DNA from: Rhizobium hidalgonense
GTDB lineage: Bacteria > Pseudomonadota > Alphaproteobacteria > Rhizobiales > Rhizobiaceae
Reading direction: 5' to 3'
DNA length: 64,000 nucleotides
Assembly: GCF_002914525.1 (NCBI RefSeq)
Contig: NZ_LODW01000022.1
Span: forward strand, 62,001-126,000
Shown: piece by piece, positions 9,541-20,360 of the stretch
Position numbering within the stretch: position 1 is the stretch's first letter
Layout: each line of letters opens with the position of its first letter
Made by a program: the position numbers and the translations under genes
The notes under the pieces: generated by a model
Told to the model about the DNA's origin: nothing
What the model saw: only the letters and a program-made list of their open reading frames with translations
The model's database searches: none

Positions 9541-11721
9541 ATGCCAAACCTTCTTCTCGAACTCCGCTCCGAAGAGATTCCGGCCCGCATGCAGCGCAAG
9601 GCCGCCGGCGACCTGAAGAAGCTCGTCACCGATGCGCTTGTCGAAGCGGGTCTGTCCTATGAGGGCGCGCGCGAATATTGGACGCCGCGCCGGCTGGCGC
9701 TCGACATTCACGGCCTGACGGCGCGCTCCGCCGATGTGCGCGAGGAACGCAAGGGGCCGCGCACCGACGCCAACGAAAAGGCGATCGAAGGCTTCCTGCG
9801 CGGCGCCGGCCTTGCCTCGGTCTCCGAGGCGCAGGTGGTGAGCGATCCGAAGAAGGGCGATTTCTACGTCGCGGTCATTTCCAAGCCCGGCCGCGCGGCA
9901 GAAGAGATCGTCACTGAAGTGATGCCCGGCATCATCCGCGATTTTCCCTGGCCCAAATCGATGCGCTGGGGCAAGGCATCGTCCAAACCCGGCGCACTGC
10001 GTTGGGTGCGGCCGCTGCAGTCGATCGTCTGCACCTTCGGCCCGGAGCATGAGGAAACCACCGTCATCCCCTTCGAGATCGACGGCATCACCGCTTCCAA
10101 CATCACCTACGGCCATCGTTTCCACGCGCCCGAGGCGATCACGGTGCGGCGCTTCGACGATTATACGGCGAACCTGGAAAAGGCCAAGGTCATCCTCGAC
10201 GCCGAGCGGCGCAAGGACATCATCCTCCACGACGCCCGCGACACCGCTTTTGCCAACGGGCTGGAGTTGGTGGACGACGAAGGCCTGCTGGAAGAAGTCT
10301 CCGGCCTCGTCGAATGGCCGCAAGTGCTGATGGGCAGCTTCGAGGAGGATTATCTTTCGATTCCCTCCGAGATCATCCGCCTGACGATCAAGACCAACCA
10401 GAAGTGCTTCGTGACCCGCAAACAGGGTGAAGAGACGCTTTCGAACAAGTTCATCCTGATTTCCAATATCCAGGCGCACGACGGCGGCAAGGAAATCGTC
10501 CACGGCAACGGCAAGGTAGTGCGGGCCCGGCTTTCGGATGCACTGCATTTCTGGAAGCGCGACCAAGGCGACCTGCCGGATCTGGAGACGCTGACGGCTT
10601 CGGCAGCAAAGTTCGGCCTCGACCTGAAGCAGCCGCTGGACCAGCGCATGGCCAAGCTCGATGCGCTTGACGTCACCTTCCATGCCAAGCTCGGCACACA
10701 GGGCGCGCGCGTCGCCCGCATCCGGGCGCTGGCGGAGGAATTGGCCAGGGTCACCGGCGCCGATGCGGCTCTCACCGATCGTGCCGCCGTGCTGGCAAAG
10801 GCCGATCTGCGCACCGAAGCGGTCGGCGAATTTCCGGAACTGCAGGGCTTGATGGGCCGCAAATATGCGGTGCTGCAGGGCGAGAATGCTTCGGTTGCCG
10901 CAGCGATCGAGGACCACTACAAGCCGCAGGGCCCGTCGGACCGCGTTCCCGCCGACAAGGTCGCGATCACCGTCGCGCTCGCCGACAAACTGGACACGCT
11001 GATCGGCTTCTGGGCGATCGGCGAAAAGCCGACGGGTTCGAAGGATCCCTTCGCGCTGCGGCGGGCCGCACTCGGCGTCGTCAGGATCCTGCTGGAGCGC
11101 AATGTCAGGCTGCCGCTGCTGAAGATCATGAGCCAGACGGCGCTGCTCGCCAAGACGGGCGATGCGGTATTTGCATTCGCAGGCGACCCGGCCGAGACTT
11201 TCTTCGACCTGCTCGCCTTCTTCCACGACCGCCTCAAGGTCTATCTGCGCGACCAGGGCGCTCGCCACGATCTCATCGACGCGGTGCTGACGGCCGATGC
11301 CGACGATCTGTTGATGGTGGCGCGCCGCGTCGAGGCACTGACGGCCTTCATTACCTCCGAGGACGGCAAGAACCTGCTTGCCGGCACCAAGCGCGCGACG
11401 CAGTTGCTCGCCGCCGAGGAAAAGAAGGGCACCGTCATCGCCGACGCCGTTTCGCCCGCCCTTCTGAAGCTCGATGCCGAGAAGGAGCTGTTTGCGGCGA
11501 TTTCAGCTGCATCGAAGGATGCGGCCGATGCCGTCGCCGGAGAAGATTTCCGCTCGGCCATGGCAGCGCTTTCCAAACTCCGAGGCCCGGTCGACCGCTT
11601 CTTCGAGGACGTGCTCGTCAACGACGAGGACGCCGCCATCCGCGCCAACCGCCTCGCCTTGCTGCGGCTGATCCGCGAAGCGACGGGAACGGTGGCAGAT
11701 TTCTCGAAGATTTCGGGGTAA
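9541..11721 (+). CDS. glyS: Glycyl-tRNA synthetase beta subunit
   Basis: A 726-residue beta subunit of the bacterial alpha2-beta2 glycyl-tRNA synthetase. It starts [18 protein letters not shown], the usual GlyS beginning, and contains [16 protein letters not shown] and TNQKCFVTR in family order. It ends in an anticodon-binding region ([18 protein letters not shown]). The open frame begins 204 bases upstream, but the ATG at 9541, after AAGGAAAAGAG, gives the standard length. Its partner glyQ is about 10.5 kb away on the opposite strand. Confidence 0.96.
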   Translation: MPNLLLELRSEEIPARMQRKAAGDLKKLVTDALVEAGLSYEGAREYWTPRRLALDIHGLTARSADVREERKGPRTDANEKAIEGFLRGAGLASVSEAQVVSDPKKGDFYVAVISKPGRAAEEIVTEVMPGIIRDFPWPKSMRWGKASSKPGALRWVRPLQSIVCTFGPEHEETTVIPFEIDGITASNITYGHRFHAPEAITVRRFDDYTANLEKAKVILDAERRKDIILHDARDTAFANGLELVDDEGLLEEVSGLVEWPQVLMGSFEEDYLSIPSEIIRLTIKTNQKCFVTRKQGEETLSNKFILISNIQAHDGGKEIVHGNGKVVRARLSDALHFWKRDQGDLPDLETLTASAAKFGLDLKQPLDQRMAKLDALDVTFHAKLGTQGARVARIRALAEELARVTGADAALTDRAAVLAKADLRTEAVGEFPELQGLMGRKYAVLQGENASVAAAIEDHYKPQGPSDRVPADKVAITVALADKLDTLIGFWAIGEKPTGSKDPFALRRAALGVVRILLERNVRLPLLKIMSQTALLAKTGDAVFAFAGDPAETFFDLLAFFHDRLKVYLRDQGARHDLIDAVLTADADDLLMVARRVEALTAFITSEDGKNLLAGTKRATQLLAAEEKKGTVIADAVSPALLKLDAEKELFAAISAASKDAADAVAGEDFRSAMAALSKLRGPVDRFFEDVLVNDEDAAIRANRLALLRLIREATGTVADFSKISG

Positions 11722-12116
11722 CGTTCGGCGTAGGCTGGGTGCTTTAACGCCAACGCAGCGCTTGCGGCCATGGGTCCTCGGGTCAAGCCCGAGGACGACG
11801 GAGAGTGGGGAAGCCGGTGCGTTAAATAGCGAAGTCGTGATGGTTTCGTTGGAATTCGTTGTTTGCGTAGTTCCCAGTCGCAACTGCTAGGAATTGCTCC
11901 AGACGTCTCGCCTCTTGCCAACCGTATTCCCCACCCTCCGTCATACTCGGGCTTGACCCGAGTATCCATGCCGCAAGCTCTTCGCTTGAATATGTCAGGC
12001 ATTCGCCGGCTTGTCGGTTCGAACACCAACACAGGACTGGCGTCCAAAGCACTACGGCCGCCGGAGAACCGACGGCCGCTAACTTGGTGATAAAACCCTG
12101 ATTGTCCTACCGCCAT
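11722..12116. repeat. Convergent intergenic region with two inverted REP-like palindromes
   Basis: The 395-bp spacer between convergent glyS and the chemoreceptor gene holds two copies of a palindrome of the form CTCGGGCTTGACCCGAG, at about 11770-11803 and 11932-11969. Flanking CTCCGTC and CCATG blocks are shared and lie in opposite orientation. The pair points outward. A second inverted pair occurs at 39652-39755. The pattern resembles REP/BIME elements. No gene is visible here. Confidence 0.75.
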
Positions 12117-13940
12117 TTAAGCGGCGCGGCGACCCTGATGTATGGCCGGCGCAGCCCCGGCACCGCCGACGCGGAAGCCGCGGATGAGGTCGAGCAGTTC
12201 GTCGGTGTCGCTGGCGAGCGTTTCGGCCGATGCCGTCGTCTCCTCGGCCATGGCGGCGTTCTGCTGGGTGGCGGCGTCGAGCTGGTTCATCGATGAGGAG
12301 ATCGAGCGCAGCGTCGTGTCCTGTTCGGAGGCGCTGTGGGCGATCTTGGCGACGATCTCGTTGGCAGCCTTGATCTGGTCGGAGATGCGCTTCAGCGCCT
12401 CGCCTGCCTCGCCGACCAGGCGGACGCCGTGATCGACCTGGCTGGAGGAGCGGGCGATCTGGTCCTTGATCTCCTTGGCTGCTGCGGCGGAGCGCTGGGC
12501 GAGCTCGCGCACTTCCTGGGCGACGACGGCAAAACCTTTGCCGGATTCGCCGGCGCGGGCCGCCTCGACGCCGGCATTCAGCGCCAGCAGGTTGGTCTGG
12601 AAGGCGATCTCGTCGATGACGCCGATGATCTTCGTGATTTCCGAGGACGACTTCTCGATGCCGCTCATCGCCTCGATCGCCTGAGTGACGATCGCATCGC
12701 TGTGGGTGGCCTCGGTGCTGACCGAGTGGACGCGCTGGCTCGCCTCATGGGCGCCATCGGCCGTCTGACGGACGGCGACAGTGAGTTCGTCGAGAGCAGC
12801 CGACGTCTCTTCCAGGCTCGCGGCCTGGCGCTCGGTGCGCTGCGACAGTTCGTTTGAGGCGCGGCGGATCTCTTCCTTGCTGGTGCCAATATCGCTGCCC
12901 TTGGCGCTGACCTTGGCCATGGCGGCTTCGAGATGCGACAGTGCATCGTTGAAGTTGTCGCGCAGGGCGGCGTATTTCTGGCCAAGATCGGCGCAGCGCA
13001 CGGTGAGATCGCCGCGGGCGATCATCTCCAGGGCCTGGCCGATCGTCGCCACCACACGGGCCTGGAGGGCCGTCTCGTCCTGCTGCTGGCGCTGATTGTT
13101 TTCACGCTCGTTTTCCAGCGCCAATTGCTGGGCCGCTTCGCGATCCGCCATCGCATGGCGTTCCCGGATCTTTTCCTGCAGCGCCTGCGTCGCCTTGGCC
13201 ATCATGCCGACTTCATTGTTCATCGTCGTGTGCGGGATGGCGATGGAGACATCCTCTTCGGCGACGGCCTTCAGGGCGGCATGGACGCTGTTGAGAGGCC
13301 CAGATATGCCGCGGATGACGACGTAGGCGGCCGCCATGGCCAGGAAGAACAGAATGATGCTGCCGGACAGCGCGGTCAGGATCGTGCTGTTTATCTGCGC
13401 ATCGAGATCGTCCATATAGACGCCGGTGACGACGACGACCTTCCATGGCTCGAAGGCCTGGCCGTAGGCCGTCTTGCGGTAATCGCCGGCCGGCTGTCCC
13501 GGTTTGCTGGTGGAATAAAATTCGACGAGACCGCCGCCCTGCTGCCCGAGCTTGACCAGCTCTTCCCGATAGAGCTTGCCCTTGCTGTCGGCCTGACCCT
13601 TGAGGTTCTGTCCGACTTTCGCGGCGTCATAGTGGAACATCATCTGGACGTCGTAGCTATAGCCGAAGAAATAGCCGTCCGGATCATATTTCATTCCGTT
13701 GACGGTGGCATAGGCCTGCTTCTCGGCATCCTCGAGCGTCATCTCGCCCGCCGTCACCTTGGCCTGGTAAAGCTTGAGCACGGAAACCGCCGACTGAACC
13801 TCGGCGCGGAGCATGTCATAACGCTCCTTGTAGATCGCATCGACCGAGGAGCGGATTTGCAGGGACGTGGCGACGGCAAAGGCCACCATCAGGCCAATGA
13901 CCAGCAAGACGAGTTGCTTCGAAATTTTCAAATTTTTCAT
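12117..13940 (-). CDS. Methyl-accepting chemotaxis protein with single-Cache sensor
   Basis: A 607-residue chemoreceptor. The first membrane helix is at about residues 8-27, followed by a periplasmic single-Cache sensor (residues 35-185, with DPDGYFFGYSYDVQMMFHYD), a second helix (190-213) and HAMP. A cytoplasmic coiled coil with the conserved hairpin tip (EIAFQTNLLALNAGVEAARA) signals to CheA/CheW. The sCache type usually senses small carboxylates, but the ligand cannot be read from sequence. I start at the ATG encoding MKNLKISK rather than a TTG four codons upstream. The end RRAA lacks a clear CheR-docking pentapeptide. No chemotaxis genes are adjacent. Confidence 0.93.
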   Translation of the reverse strand: MKNLKISKQLVLLVIGLMVAFAVATSLQIRSSVDAIYKERYDMLRAEVQSAVSVLKLYQAKVTAGEMTLEDAEKQAYATVNGMKYDPDGYFFGYSYDVQMMFHYDAAKVGQNLKGQADSKGKLYREELVKLGQQGGGLVEFYSTSKPGQPAGDYRKTAYGQAFEPWKVVVVTGVYMDDLDAQINSTILTALSGSIILFFLAMAAAYVVIRGISGPLNSVHAALKAVAEEDVSIAIPHTTMNNEVGMMAKATQALQEKIRERHAMADREAAQQLALENERENNQRQQQDETALQARVVATIGQALEMIARGDLTVRCADLGQKYAALRDNFNDALSHLEAAMAKVSAKGSDIGTSKEEIRRASNELSQRTERQAASLEETSAALDELTVAVRQTADGAHEASQRVHSVSTEATHSDAIVTQAIEAMSGIEKSSSEITKIIGVIDEIAFQTNLLALNAGVEAARAGESGKGFAVVAQEVRELAQRSAAAAKEIKDQIARSSSQVDHGVRLVGEAGEALKRISDQIKAANEIVAKIAHSASEQDTTLRSISSSMNQLDAATQQNAAMAEETTASAETLASDTDELLDLIRGFRVGGAGAAPAIHQGRRAA

Positions 13941-14341
13941 GTTGCCTCGCAACGGGAATGAATGGCTGCATTCCGGTGCGGTCTTCTACCGCCTGTGCGA
14001 GCGCGCCGGAGAAGAAGGCGACGCGTCTACCGCTGCTAATAACAACATGCTGCGACCGGTTCGTTACAATTGTCGCCAAGCTTATAATAAAACTTTAACT
14101 TTATTGGACGCGACGCCGATTTCCCTAAAAATCCAGGGGTAATTTACAAACCATAGCTGCCAGCTTTTCATCGGGCGGTCGAAGATCAGCCGCCTTCGCA
14201 GTGCGTCTCGCGCCTCAAAACAGGAATGCACCCTCGCTGCTCATCGAGGGTGCATTCGGTCCACCTGAGGTGGAACCCCAAACGATCGAAACCTTGATCA
14301 GGCGGGGCAGGGAACTTTATCCAGCCGTTGCCGGAATTGGC
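13941..14341. other. 401-bp intergenic region upstream of the chemoreceptor
   Basis: Contains an A/T-rich stretch at about 14038-14110 that likely carries the chemoreceptor promoter, and a strong hairpin at 14224-14257 that terminates the gene upstream. No ORF with coding character or RNA gene was recognised. Confidence 0.5.
14224..14257 (-). terminator. Hairpin terminator after the small secreted protein
   Basis: Perfect 13-bp stem GAATGCACCCTCG / CGAGGGTGCATTC with an 8-base loop. On the minus strand it is followed by CTGTTTTG, giving a weak U-tract, and lies about 85 bases after the stop of the upstream gene. Confidence 0.6.
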
Positions 14342-14803
14342 TTAGAAACGCAGCTTGAATTCGGAGGTGTCGAGGCTCGCCGGCCGCTCGGCCATGCCGG
14401 CCACAAGAGGTTTGGCATCGCCGCCGATGACGGCTGCGGTCGTCGCATTCATGTCGATGCCATCGGCAGGCGGGGTTGACGGCGCGGCCGCAACCAGGGC
14501 TTCCGGGGTCGCCTTGCTGACGAAGACGACGGGCGAACCGCCCATCCAGCCTTCGGTGCGATAGATCTTCTTTTCGCCGCCGACATCGCGGACTTCGCTC
14601 GCCTGCAGGACACCGGGCTTCAGCTCCGGCACCGTATAGTCCTTCTTGACGAGTTCGGCCTGGAGCGGCGGGCAAGCGGCGCAGGATTCGGTGACGATGC
14701 TGCCTTCAGCGGGCGCCGCGGTCTTGCCGACCACCTCGATCGAGGAGGCCATTGCCGAACCTGCCATCAGCAGGATTGCCGCACCGAGGAAAATCTGACG
14801 CAT
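14342..14803 (-). CDS. Small secreted protein, possibly HPE1-like
   Basis: A 153-residue exported protein. The signal peptide MRQIFLGAAILLMAGSAMA is followed by a mature part with a CAAC pair (TESCAACPPLQ), a region EVRDVGGEKKIYRTEGWMGGSPVVFVSKA, and an Ala/Pro-rich stretch. The ATG follows GGAGG with a 7-base gap; an upstream TTG is unlikely. Rhizobial homologues are, to my recollection, labelled plant virulence effector HPE1-like, but I cannot verify that here and no effector function should be assumed. The two close Cys could bind metal or form a disulfide. Monocistronic. Confidence 0.65.
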   Translation of the reverse strand: MRQIFLGAAILLMAGSAMASSIEVVGKTAAPAEGSIVTESCAACPPLQAELVKKDYTVPELKPGVLQASEVRDVGGEKKIYRTEGWMGGSPVVFVSKATPEALVAAAPSTPPADGIDMNATTAAVIGGDAKPLVAGMAERPASLDTSEFKLRF

Positions 14804-14896
14804 CAACGCACCTCCGTCTTACCGTTAGAGCGGTATAACGCGGCTTTGTTTCCATCCCGTCAGGGGAAAAGGTAAAAATTTAAAGAACGCGTCGGT

Positions 14897-16180
14897 TTAT
14901 ACTGTGTCCGAGCCGGCCTCGCGCTCGATTGCCCGCCAGCCGATGTCGCGCCGGCAGAAGCCGTTTTCCCACTTCACCCGGTCGAGCAGCGCATAGGCGC
15001 GATCCTTGGCCGCGGCGACCGTGCCGCCCGACGCGGTGACGTTCAGCACGCGGCCGCCGGTCGAAACCAGCGCGCCGTCCTTCAGGCCCGTGCCGGCATG
15101 AAACACCTTCTCGCCCTCGCCTGCCTCAGGCAGCGAGAGGATCGGCGTGTTCTTCTCATAGGCGCCGGGATAACCCTTTGAGGCCATGACAACGGTCAAG
15201 GCCGGATCGTCGCTCCATTCGGCGCTAACCTGATCGAGCGTGCCGTTGGCGGTGGCAAGCAGCAGCGGCAGCAGGTCACTCTTCAACCGCATCATCATCA
15301 CCTGGCATTCGGGATCGCCGAAGCGGACATTGTATTCGATTAGCTCCGGCCCCTTCTTGGTGATCATCAGCCCGGCGAAAAACACGCCGGAGAAGGGATG
15401 ACCACTCTCGGCCATGCCGCGCATCGTCGGCTCGATGATCTCCTTCATGGTCCGCTCGACCATGTCGGCGGTCATCACCGGCGCCGGCGAATAGGCGCCC
15501 ATGCCGCCGGTGTTGACGCCGGTATCGCCCTCGCCCACCCGCTTGTGATCTTGAGCAGTGGCGAGCGGCAGCACATGTTTTCCATCGCAGAGGCAGAAGA
15601 AGCTCGCCTCCTCGCCATCGAGATAGGCTTCGACGACGACCTCGGCGCCGGCAGCGCCAAAGGCGCCCTCGAAGCAGTCGTCAACGGCATCAAGCGCTTC
15701 ATCCAGCGTCATCGCCACCGTCACGCCCTTGCCGGCGGCAAGGCCGTCGGCCTTGACGACGATCGGTGCGCCCTCAGCGCGGATATAGGCCTTGGCCTTC
15801 GGCGCATTGTTGAAGCGCTGGTAGGCGCCTGTCGGAATGCCGTAGCGGGCGCAGATATCCTTGGTGAAGCCCTTGGAGCCTTCGAGCTGGGCAGCAGCAG
15901 CCGAGGGGCCGAAAACCACAAGGCCATCGGCGCGCAGCCGGTCGGCGAGGCCGGCCACCAGCGGCGCCTCCGGGCCGACGACGACGAAATCGATCGCCTT
16001 CTCCCGACAAAAAGCGGCGACCGCTTCATGATCCTCGATATCAACGGGCACAAGGGCGGCGTGTTCGCCAATGCCGGGATTGCCGGGCGCAGCGTAGAAT
16101 TCGCTCAGCAACGGCGATTGCGCCAGCTTCCAGGCGAGCGCATGCTCGCGTCCGCCCGATCCGATCAACAGAACCTTCAT
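14897..16180 (-). CDS. purD: Phosphoribosylamine--glycine ligase (GARS)
   Basis: A 427-residue ATP-grasp enzyme that catalyses the second step of de novo purine synthesis, joining glycine to 5-phosphoribosylamine. It starts [19 protein letters not shown] and shows the family motifs [36 protein letters not shown] and [12 protein letters not shown]. Length is normal. It lies 65 bases downstream of a DUF2207 gene and may be read from an upstream promoter as well as its own. Cytoplasmic, no anomalies. Confidence 0.97.
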   Translation of the reverse strand: MKVLLIGSGGREHALAWKLAQSPLLSEFYAAPGNPGIGEHAALVPVDIEDHEAVAAFCREKAIDFVVVGPEAPLVAGLADRLRADGLVVFGPSAAAAQLEGSKGFTKDICARYGIPTGAYQRFNNAPKAKAYIRAEGAPIVVKADGLAAGKGVTVAMTLDEALDAVDDCFEGAFGAAGAEVVVEAYLDGEEASFFCLCDGKHVLPLATAQDHKRVGEGDTGVNTGGMGAYSPAPVMTADMVERTMKEIIEPTMRGMAESGHPFSGVFFAGLMITKKGPELIEYNVRFGDPECQVMMMRLKSDLLPLLLATANGTLDQVSAEWSDDPALTVVMASKGYPGAYEKNTPILSLPEAGEGEKVFHAGTGLKDGALVSTGGRVLNVTASGGTVAAAKDRAYALLDRVKWENGFCRRDIGWRAIEREAGSDTV

Positions 16181-16245
16181 GCGCCACCCTTTCCTTTTGC
16201 CTCTGGTGGTTAAGGGCCAAGGGCCGAAAGGTCAAGCGCGAAAGC

Positions 16246-18180
16246 TTACCAGCCGCCGCCTCCCCCGCCTCCGCCACCGCCACCGGACGAGCCGCCGCCG
16301 GAAAAACCGGAGGATGAGCTCGACGGCGGCGGCGCCGGTATGGTCGAGGCGATGGTCGAGGCCATCGATGAGGAAAAGCCGCCGATACGGTCGGAGAAAC
16401 TGCCGCTGTTGAAATTGCCGGAATACCAGCCGGGCGCATAGGCCGCAGCCGCACCGGCGGCAGCCGCCGCAAGCCAGGTTTCGAAGGTGCGCGACCAGGG
16501 TTTTTCAACGCCGAGCGCCACCGCATAGGGCAGAAGCGTCTCGAAGTGCTGCGGCGACATTTGGGGGGCGCCAGCCGTGTTCATGCGGTCTTTCTCGGCC
16601 AGCGTCAGATATTGGCGCAAGCCGTCTATGCCGTCCATCATCTTGGCGCCGAGCGGCGTCGGTGCGCCCATGATGAAGACATAGAGGATATTGAGGAGCA
16701 CGATACCACCGACGGCAAAGAGCATCGGCGTTTCGTGCAGTTCCACCAGCGACGAAGCAAGCGCCAAGACGACGACCGCAAGGATGCTGATGCCGACGAA
16801 AACGCCGATAGCCGTCGCGATAATGGCGATGATCTTGCCGAACAGCGAGCTGCCGCGATGCAGCGACCGGACGAAACCGGCGACGAAGACGGCAACAAAG
16901 ACCGAGATCGCCGTCGGGACCAGCATCAGCGCGATCGTGTCCGGCTGCAGCGAGCCGAAGACGAAAAGCGCCACCAGGGCGGCGGCGCTGAGCGCGATGC
17001 CGCCCGCCGTATAACCCAGGTTGGAATTATAGTATTTGCCGCGATGCTCCTTCTCGATCGCCGAGCGGAAGGACTGGCCGACGGTTTTCACCCGCTCGCC
17101 ATTGGCCTTGTCGATCGTCAGCGTTCTGCCTTCACCGCCGGCAACCTTCAACAGTTCGGACTCGCCGGCCTGGAATTTTTCCTTGCCGAGCGGCTTGCCG
17201 GTGCCGCGGATGACAATCGAATTCTTCAGGTCTTCGAGCTTAACGTAGCCGCGGACGGCAAGATTGAGCGCCGTGGCGGAGAGCGCCGTCCAGCCGCCGC
17301 CGGAAAAGCCCTTATTGTCGATATAGTTGACCAGCGCCGGCGAGATGCCGTCGGGCGCATCCCACCGCGGCACGACGACGCCGCGGGCGGGATCGCGGCC
17401 GACCTTTAGCCATGATCTGAGATAATAGGCAAAAACCAGGATCAAGCCGCCGAAGCCGATAAAATAATTGCGGTTGTCCTTCAGCCACCAAGTGCTCTCC
17501 ATGTCCGCGCTCGGCGGATCGATCGCCCCCTTCGGCATGCGGATCGCAAAGGTCAGCCCTTCGTTGGCATTAAGCGGCGCGGTGGTGGAAAAGGTGAGGC
17601 CGGTGCCGGTCTCGCTGACGCTGGCGTTCTTTCCCGTCGCGCCCTGCGGGCCGGTAAAGAAGACCGTCTCCGTCGCGCTGACACCCGGCGGCAGCGTCAC
17701 CGTCGCCGTCGCCGAACGGATCGGGAAGATCCAGCCATTGCCGGTGACGTTCCAGTAGAGTTCGTCATGATCGTCGAAATAGCGGATCTGGCGGTTGGTC
17801 TTGTAGGTGAAGACGTAGCGATGACGGCCGGGCGCCACCGTCACATCGGCGGAACCGGCATAGATGCGGATGCCGCCCGCAATCGATTCCGTGTGCCAGG
17901 GCTCGTCCGCGCCGTCGCGGGTAACCGAGACCATATCGAAATCGACGCTGCGGCGACGGCCTTCGGCATCGGTGAAATAGAGCGGGAAATCACGGAAGAT
18001 GCCGTGATTGATCCGGTTGCCCTCGGCATTGACGGTGATCGTTTCCGCTACCGACATCGCGCCGCTCTTTTCGAGCGCGATGTCGGAGGCGAAACTGTCG
18101 ATGACCTCGACGGCAAAGGCGGCCGGCGCGGCGAGCATCAAGAGCAGTGCAAAACAAAACCCGAAAACCCGACGCCCCAT
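16246..18180 (-). CDS. DUF2207 membrane protein with glycine-rich tail
   Basis: A 644-residue protein with a signal peptide ([23 protein letters not shown]), an extracytoplasmic DUF2207 domain ([25 protein letters not shown] to about residue 235), a membrane helix near 250, a cytoplasmic segment, and two or three further helices at about 395-500. The carboxyl end is a Ser/Gly stretch with eleven consecutive Gly before a final Trp, common in this family. Members are often next to LemA, and a lemA gene is two genes upstream. Start is the ATG at 18180; the frame extends 45 bases further into aroA. Function unknown, probably envelope-related. Confidence 0.88.
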   Translation of the reverse strand: MGRRVFGFCFALLLMLAAPAAFAVEVIDSFASDIALEKSGAMSVAETITVNAEGNRINHGIFRDFPLYFTDAEGRRRSVDFDMVSVTRDGADEPWHTESIAGGIRIYAGSADVTVAPGRHRYVFTYKTNRQIRYFDDHDELYWNVTGNGWIFPIRSATATVTLPPGVSATETVFFTGPQGATGKNASVSETGTGLTFSTTAPLNANEGLTFAIRMPKGAIDPPSADMESTWWLKDNRNYFIGFGGLILVFAYYLRSWLKVGRDPARGVVVPRWDAPDGISPALVNYIDNKGFSGGGWTALSATALNLAVRGYVKLEDLKNSIVIRGTGKPLGKEKFQAGESELLKVAGGEGRTLTIDKANGERVKTVGQSFRSAIEKEHRGKYYNSNLGYTAGGIALSAAALVALFVFGSLQPDTIALMLVPTAISVFVAVFVAGFVRSLHRGSSLFGKIIAIIATAIGVFVGISILAVVVLALASSLVELHETPMLFAVGGIVLLNILYVFIMGAPTPLGAKMMDGIDGLRQYLTLAEKDRMNTAGAPQMSPQHFETLLPYAVALGVEKPWSRTFETWLAAAAAGAAAAYAPGWYSGNFNSGSFSDRIGGFSSSMASTIASTIPAPPPSSSSSGFSGGGSSGGGGGGGGGGGW

Positions 18181-18217
18181 CCCAGTCTCCCCGCCGACAG
18201 CCTCGGCCGCGTTTCCG

Positions 18218-19492
18218 TCAATCATTGTCCTGATATGTCACGCCGAGGGCGGCGAGCGTCCGCCAATAGGCGGGGTAGGTTTTGCCGACGCAATCGGGAT
18301 CGAGAATGGTGATGCCGTCGATCTTCAACCCGGCGAGCGCGAAGCTCATGGCGATGCGATGATCGGCAAAGGTATCGATCTCGGCCGGCAGCGTTTGACC
18401 GGCGAGAGCGGGATCGGAATATACGATCAGATCGTCGCCCTCCTCGACAGCCAGACCTTCGCGGATATTGTTGAGCCCCGTGGATAGCGCCCGGATGCGG
18501 TCGCATTCCTTGACGCGCAGATTGGCGATCCCGACGAAGCGGACCGGCGTCTCGTTGAAAGCGGCAAGCACGGCGATTGTCGGAACGGCGTCCTGCATCT
18601 GCGAGCCATCGATTTCCGCCGGGAGATGCGGGAACTTGGCGATCGTCTCGTAAGCCTTGGCATCCGGCTGAGTGAAGGCATCGTTCGGCACGCCGAGATC
18701 GATCTGGCCACCGCTCAGCACTTCGGCCGCCCAGAGATAAGTTGCGGCGGATGCATCCGGCTCGACGACGAAATCAGTTGCGGTGTAGCCGCGCGGCTCG
18801 ACACGCCAGGTCGCGGCATCGAGCTGCTCCACCTTGGCGCCGAAGGCTTCCATGGCGGCAAGTGTGAGATCGACATAACCGCGCGCGCCGATATCGGTGC
18901 CGGTGAGCGCAACCGTGACGGGCGCGTTGGCGCCCTGCTTGGCAAGCGGTGCTGCCATCAGAAGCGCCGAAACATACTGGCTTGACAGCCCGGCATCGAT
19001 CTCGACGCGGCCCGAAGGGAAATGTCCGGTGCCGCGCACGGTCACCGGTGGGCAGCCGGTCGGCGCCTCGGCATCCAGTCCGAGCGACTTGAGTGCTGCG
19101 ACCAGCGGACCGATCGGCCGCTTGCGCATATGCTCGTCACCATCGACCACGACCGTGCCTTCGACAGAAGCAACCGCGGCCGTCAGGAAGCGCGTCGCCG
19201 TACCGGCATTGCCGAGGAAGAGCGGCGCTTTCGGCGGCAGAAGCTTGCCGCTGCCGGTGACGACGAAGGTGGTGTCGTCGGGCTCGTCGATCGCAACACC
19301 CATCGCACGCAGCGCATCGGCCATATAACGCGTATCGTCGCTCTTCAGTGCGCCGGTGAGCCGGCTCGTGCCCTTGGCAAGGCCGGCGAGCAACAGGGCG
19401 CGATTGGTGATCGACTTGGAGCCCGGCGGCATGGCGCGGCCCGAAAGTGGCTTGCCCGGCGGGATGATCGTGAGTTTGGGTGTGCGTGTCAT
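18218..19492 (-). CDS. aroA: 3-phosphoshikimate 1-carboxyvinyltransferase (EPSP synthase)
   Basis: A 424-residue cytoplasmic enzyme of the shikimate pathway that transfers enolpyruvyl to shikimate-3-phosphate. The phosphate-binding [18 protein letters not shown] and the [16 protein letters not shown] loop match class I enzymes, so glyphosate sensitivity would be expected from family knowledge. [11 protein letters not shown] and [12 protein letters not shown] are the other landmarks. I start at the ATG encoding MTRTPKLTI; the extension to 19555 is inside a palindromic repeat. It lies 37 bases upstream of a DUF2207 gene. Confidence 0.96.
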   Translation of the reverse strand: MTRTPKLTIIPPGKPLSGRAMPPGSKSITNRALLLAGLAKGTSRLTGALKSDDTRYMADALRAMGVAIDEPDDTTFVVTGSGKLLPPKAPLFLGNAGTATRFLTAAVASVEGTVVVDGDEHMRKRPIGPLVAALKSLGLDAEAPTGCPPVTVRGTGHFPSGRVEIDAGLSSQYVSALLMAAPLAKQGANAPVTVALTGTDIGARGYVDLTLAAMEAFGAKVEQLDAATWRVEPRGYTATDFVVEPDASAATYLWAAEVLSGGQIDLGVPNDAFTQPDAKAYETIAKFPHLPAEIDGSQMQDAVPTIAVLAAFNETPVRFVGIANLRVKECDRIRALSTGLNNIREGLAVEEGDDLIVYSDPALAGQTLPAEIDTFADHRIAMSFALAGLKIDGITILDPDCVGKTYPAYWRTLAALGVTYQDND

Positions 19493-19510
19493 GCTGTTTC
19501 TTCCGTCCCT

Positions 19511-19622
19511 AGAGCATGATGCCGAAAAGTGTGCGCGGTTTTCGGACGACATCATGCTCTAACTCTTTAATTTAGAACAGGATTCAGATTTTAGGCCGAC
19601 CCGGCCTAAAATCATCCTGTTC
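19511..19622. repeat. RIME1-like double palindrome
   Basis: Two consecutive palindromes: AGAGCATGATG ... CATCATGCTCT (19511-19560), then AGAACAGGAT ... ATCCTGTTCT (19574-19622) with an inner TTTTAGGCC / GGCCTAAAA. The two-palindrome layout and about 110-bp length match what I know of RIME1 elements in Rhizobiaceae. The first palindrome's inner core (CCGAAAAGTGTGCGC) is the reverse-complement relative of the cores at 3945 and 34187. Confidence 0.8.
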
Positions 19623-19694
19623 TGGGGGAGCCTTAACGGCCGCAATCTGCCCTTGCTCTTAACCGCTTTCTCGCAAAGGCAAAATGCCGGATCG

Positions 19695-20246
19695 TCAGAA
19701 TTTGACGCTGGGGACGGCGCGGTCGGCCTCGTTGGTGATTTCGAAATATTCCCGCTTGGCAAAACCGAACTGGCCGGCAACGAGATTGGAAGGGAAGCTT
19801 TCGACCTTGACGTTCAGGTCGCGGGCCGCACCATTATAATAGCGCCGCGCCATCTGCAGCTCGCCTTCCATGGTTTCCAGCGAGGCCTGCAGTTCGGCAA
19901 AGTTCTGGTTGGCCTTGAGATCGGGATAGTCCTCGGCGAGCGCGATGACCCGGCCGAGCGCCTGGCCGAGCAGACCTTCCGCCTGCGCCCTGCCGGCAAC
20001 ATCGCCTGATGGCACGGCCTGCGCCTTGTTGCGTAGCGCAACTACCTCTTCGAGCGTGGTCTTTTCATGGGCGGCATAACCCTTGACCGTCTCGATCAGG
20101 TTCGGGATCAGATCGGCGCGACGCTTCAGTTGCACGTCGATGCCCGACCAGGCTTCCTCCGCCATCTGGCGGGAGCGAACCAGGCCGTTGTAAATGAAGA
20201 CGACGTAGAGTGCGATGACAACGATAATAGCCAGTATCACGTACAT
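19695..20246 (-). CDS. lemA: LemA family protein
   Basis: A 183-residue membrane-anchored protein. One amino-terminal helix (VILAIIVVIALYVVFIYNGLV) is followed by the signature EEAWSGIDVQLKRRADLIPNLIETVKGYAAHE and a helical-bundle domain facing the cytoplasm or periplasm. LemA proteins are widespread and of uncertain function, and they commonly sit beside DUF2207 or TPM-domain proteins. Here one DUF2207 gene is directly upstream (115 bases) and another is downstream beyond aroA. Ends SVKF, a frequent LemA terminus. Confidence 0.92.
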   Translation of the reverse strand: MYVILAIIVVIALYVVFIYNGLVRSRQMAEEAWSGIDVQLKRRADLIPNLIETVKGYAAHEKTTLEEVVALRNKAQAVPSGDVAGRAQAEGLLGQALGRVIALAEDYPDLKANQNFAELQASLETMEGELQMARRYYNGAARDLNVKVESFPSNLVAGQFGFAKREYFEITNEADRAVPSVKF

Positions 20247-20360
20247 GCAGATGAGCTCCCCGATTTGATGATCGCACGTTAGTGATTCGGCATAACAAAG
20301 TCATCTTGGCGCGGTCATTCTTCGGCGGATTTCGATGAGACTTTGATACTGCCGCCCAAT

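Noticed and set aside
9415..11268. Long minus-strand open frame opposite glyS
   Set aside because: The plus strand encodes a full-length, motif-complete glyS; the antisense frame has no recognisable family.
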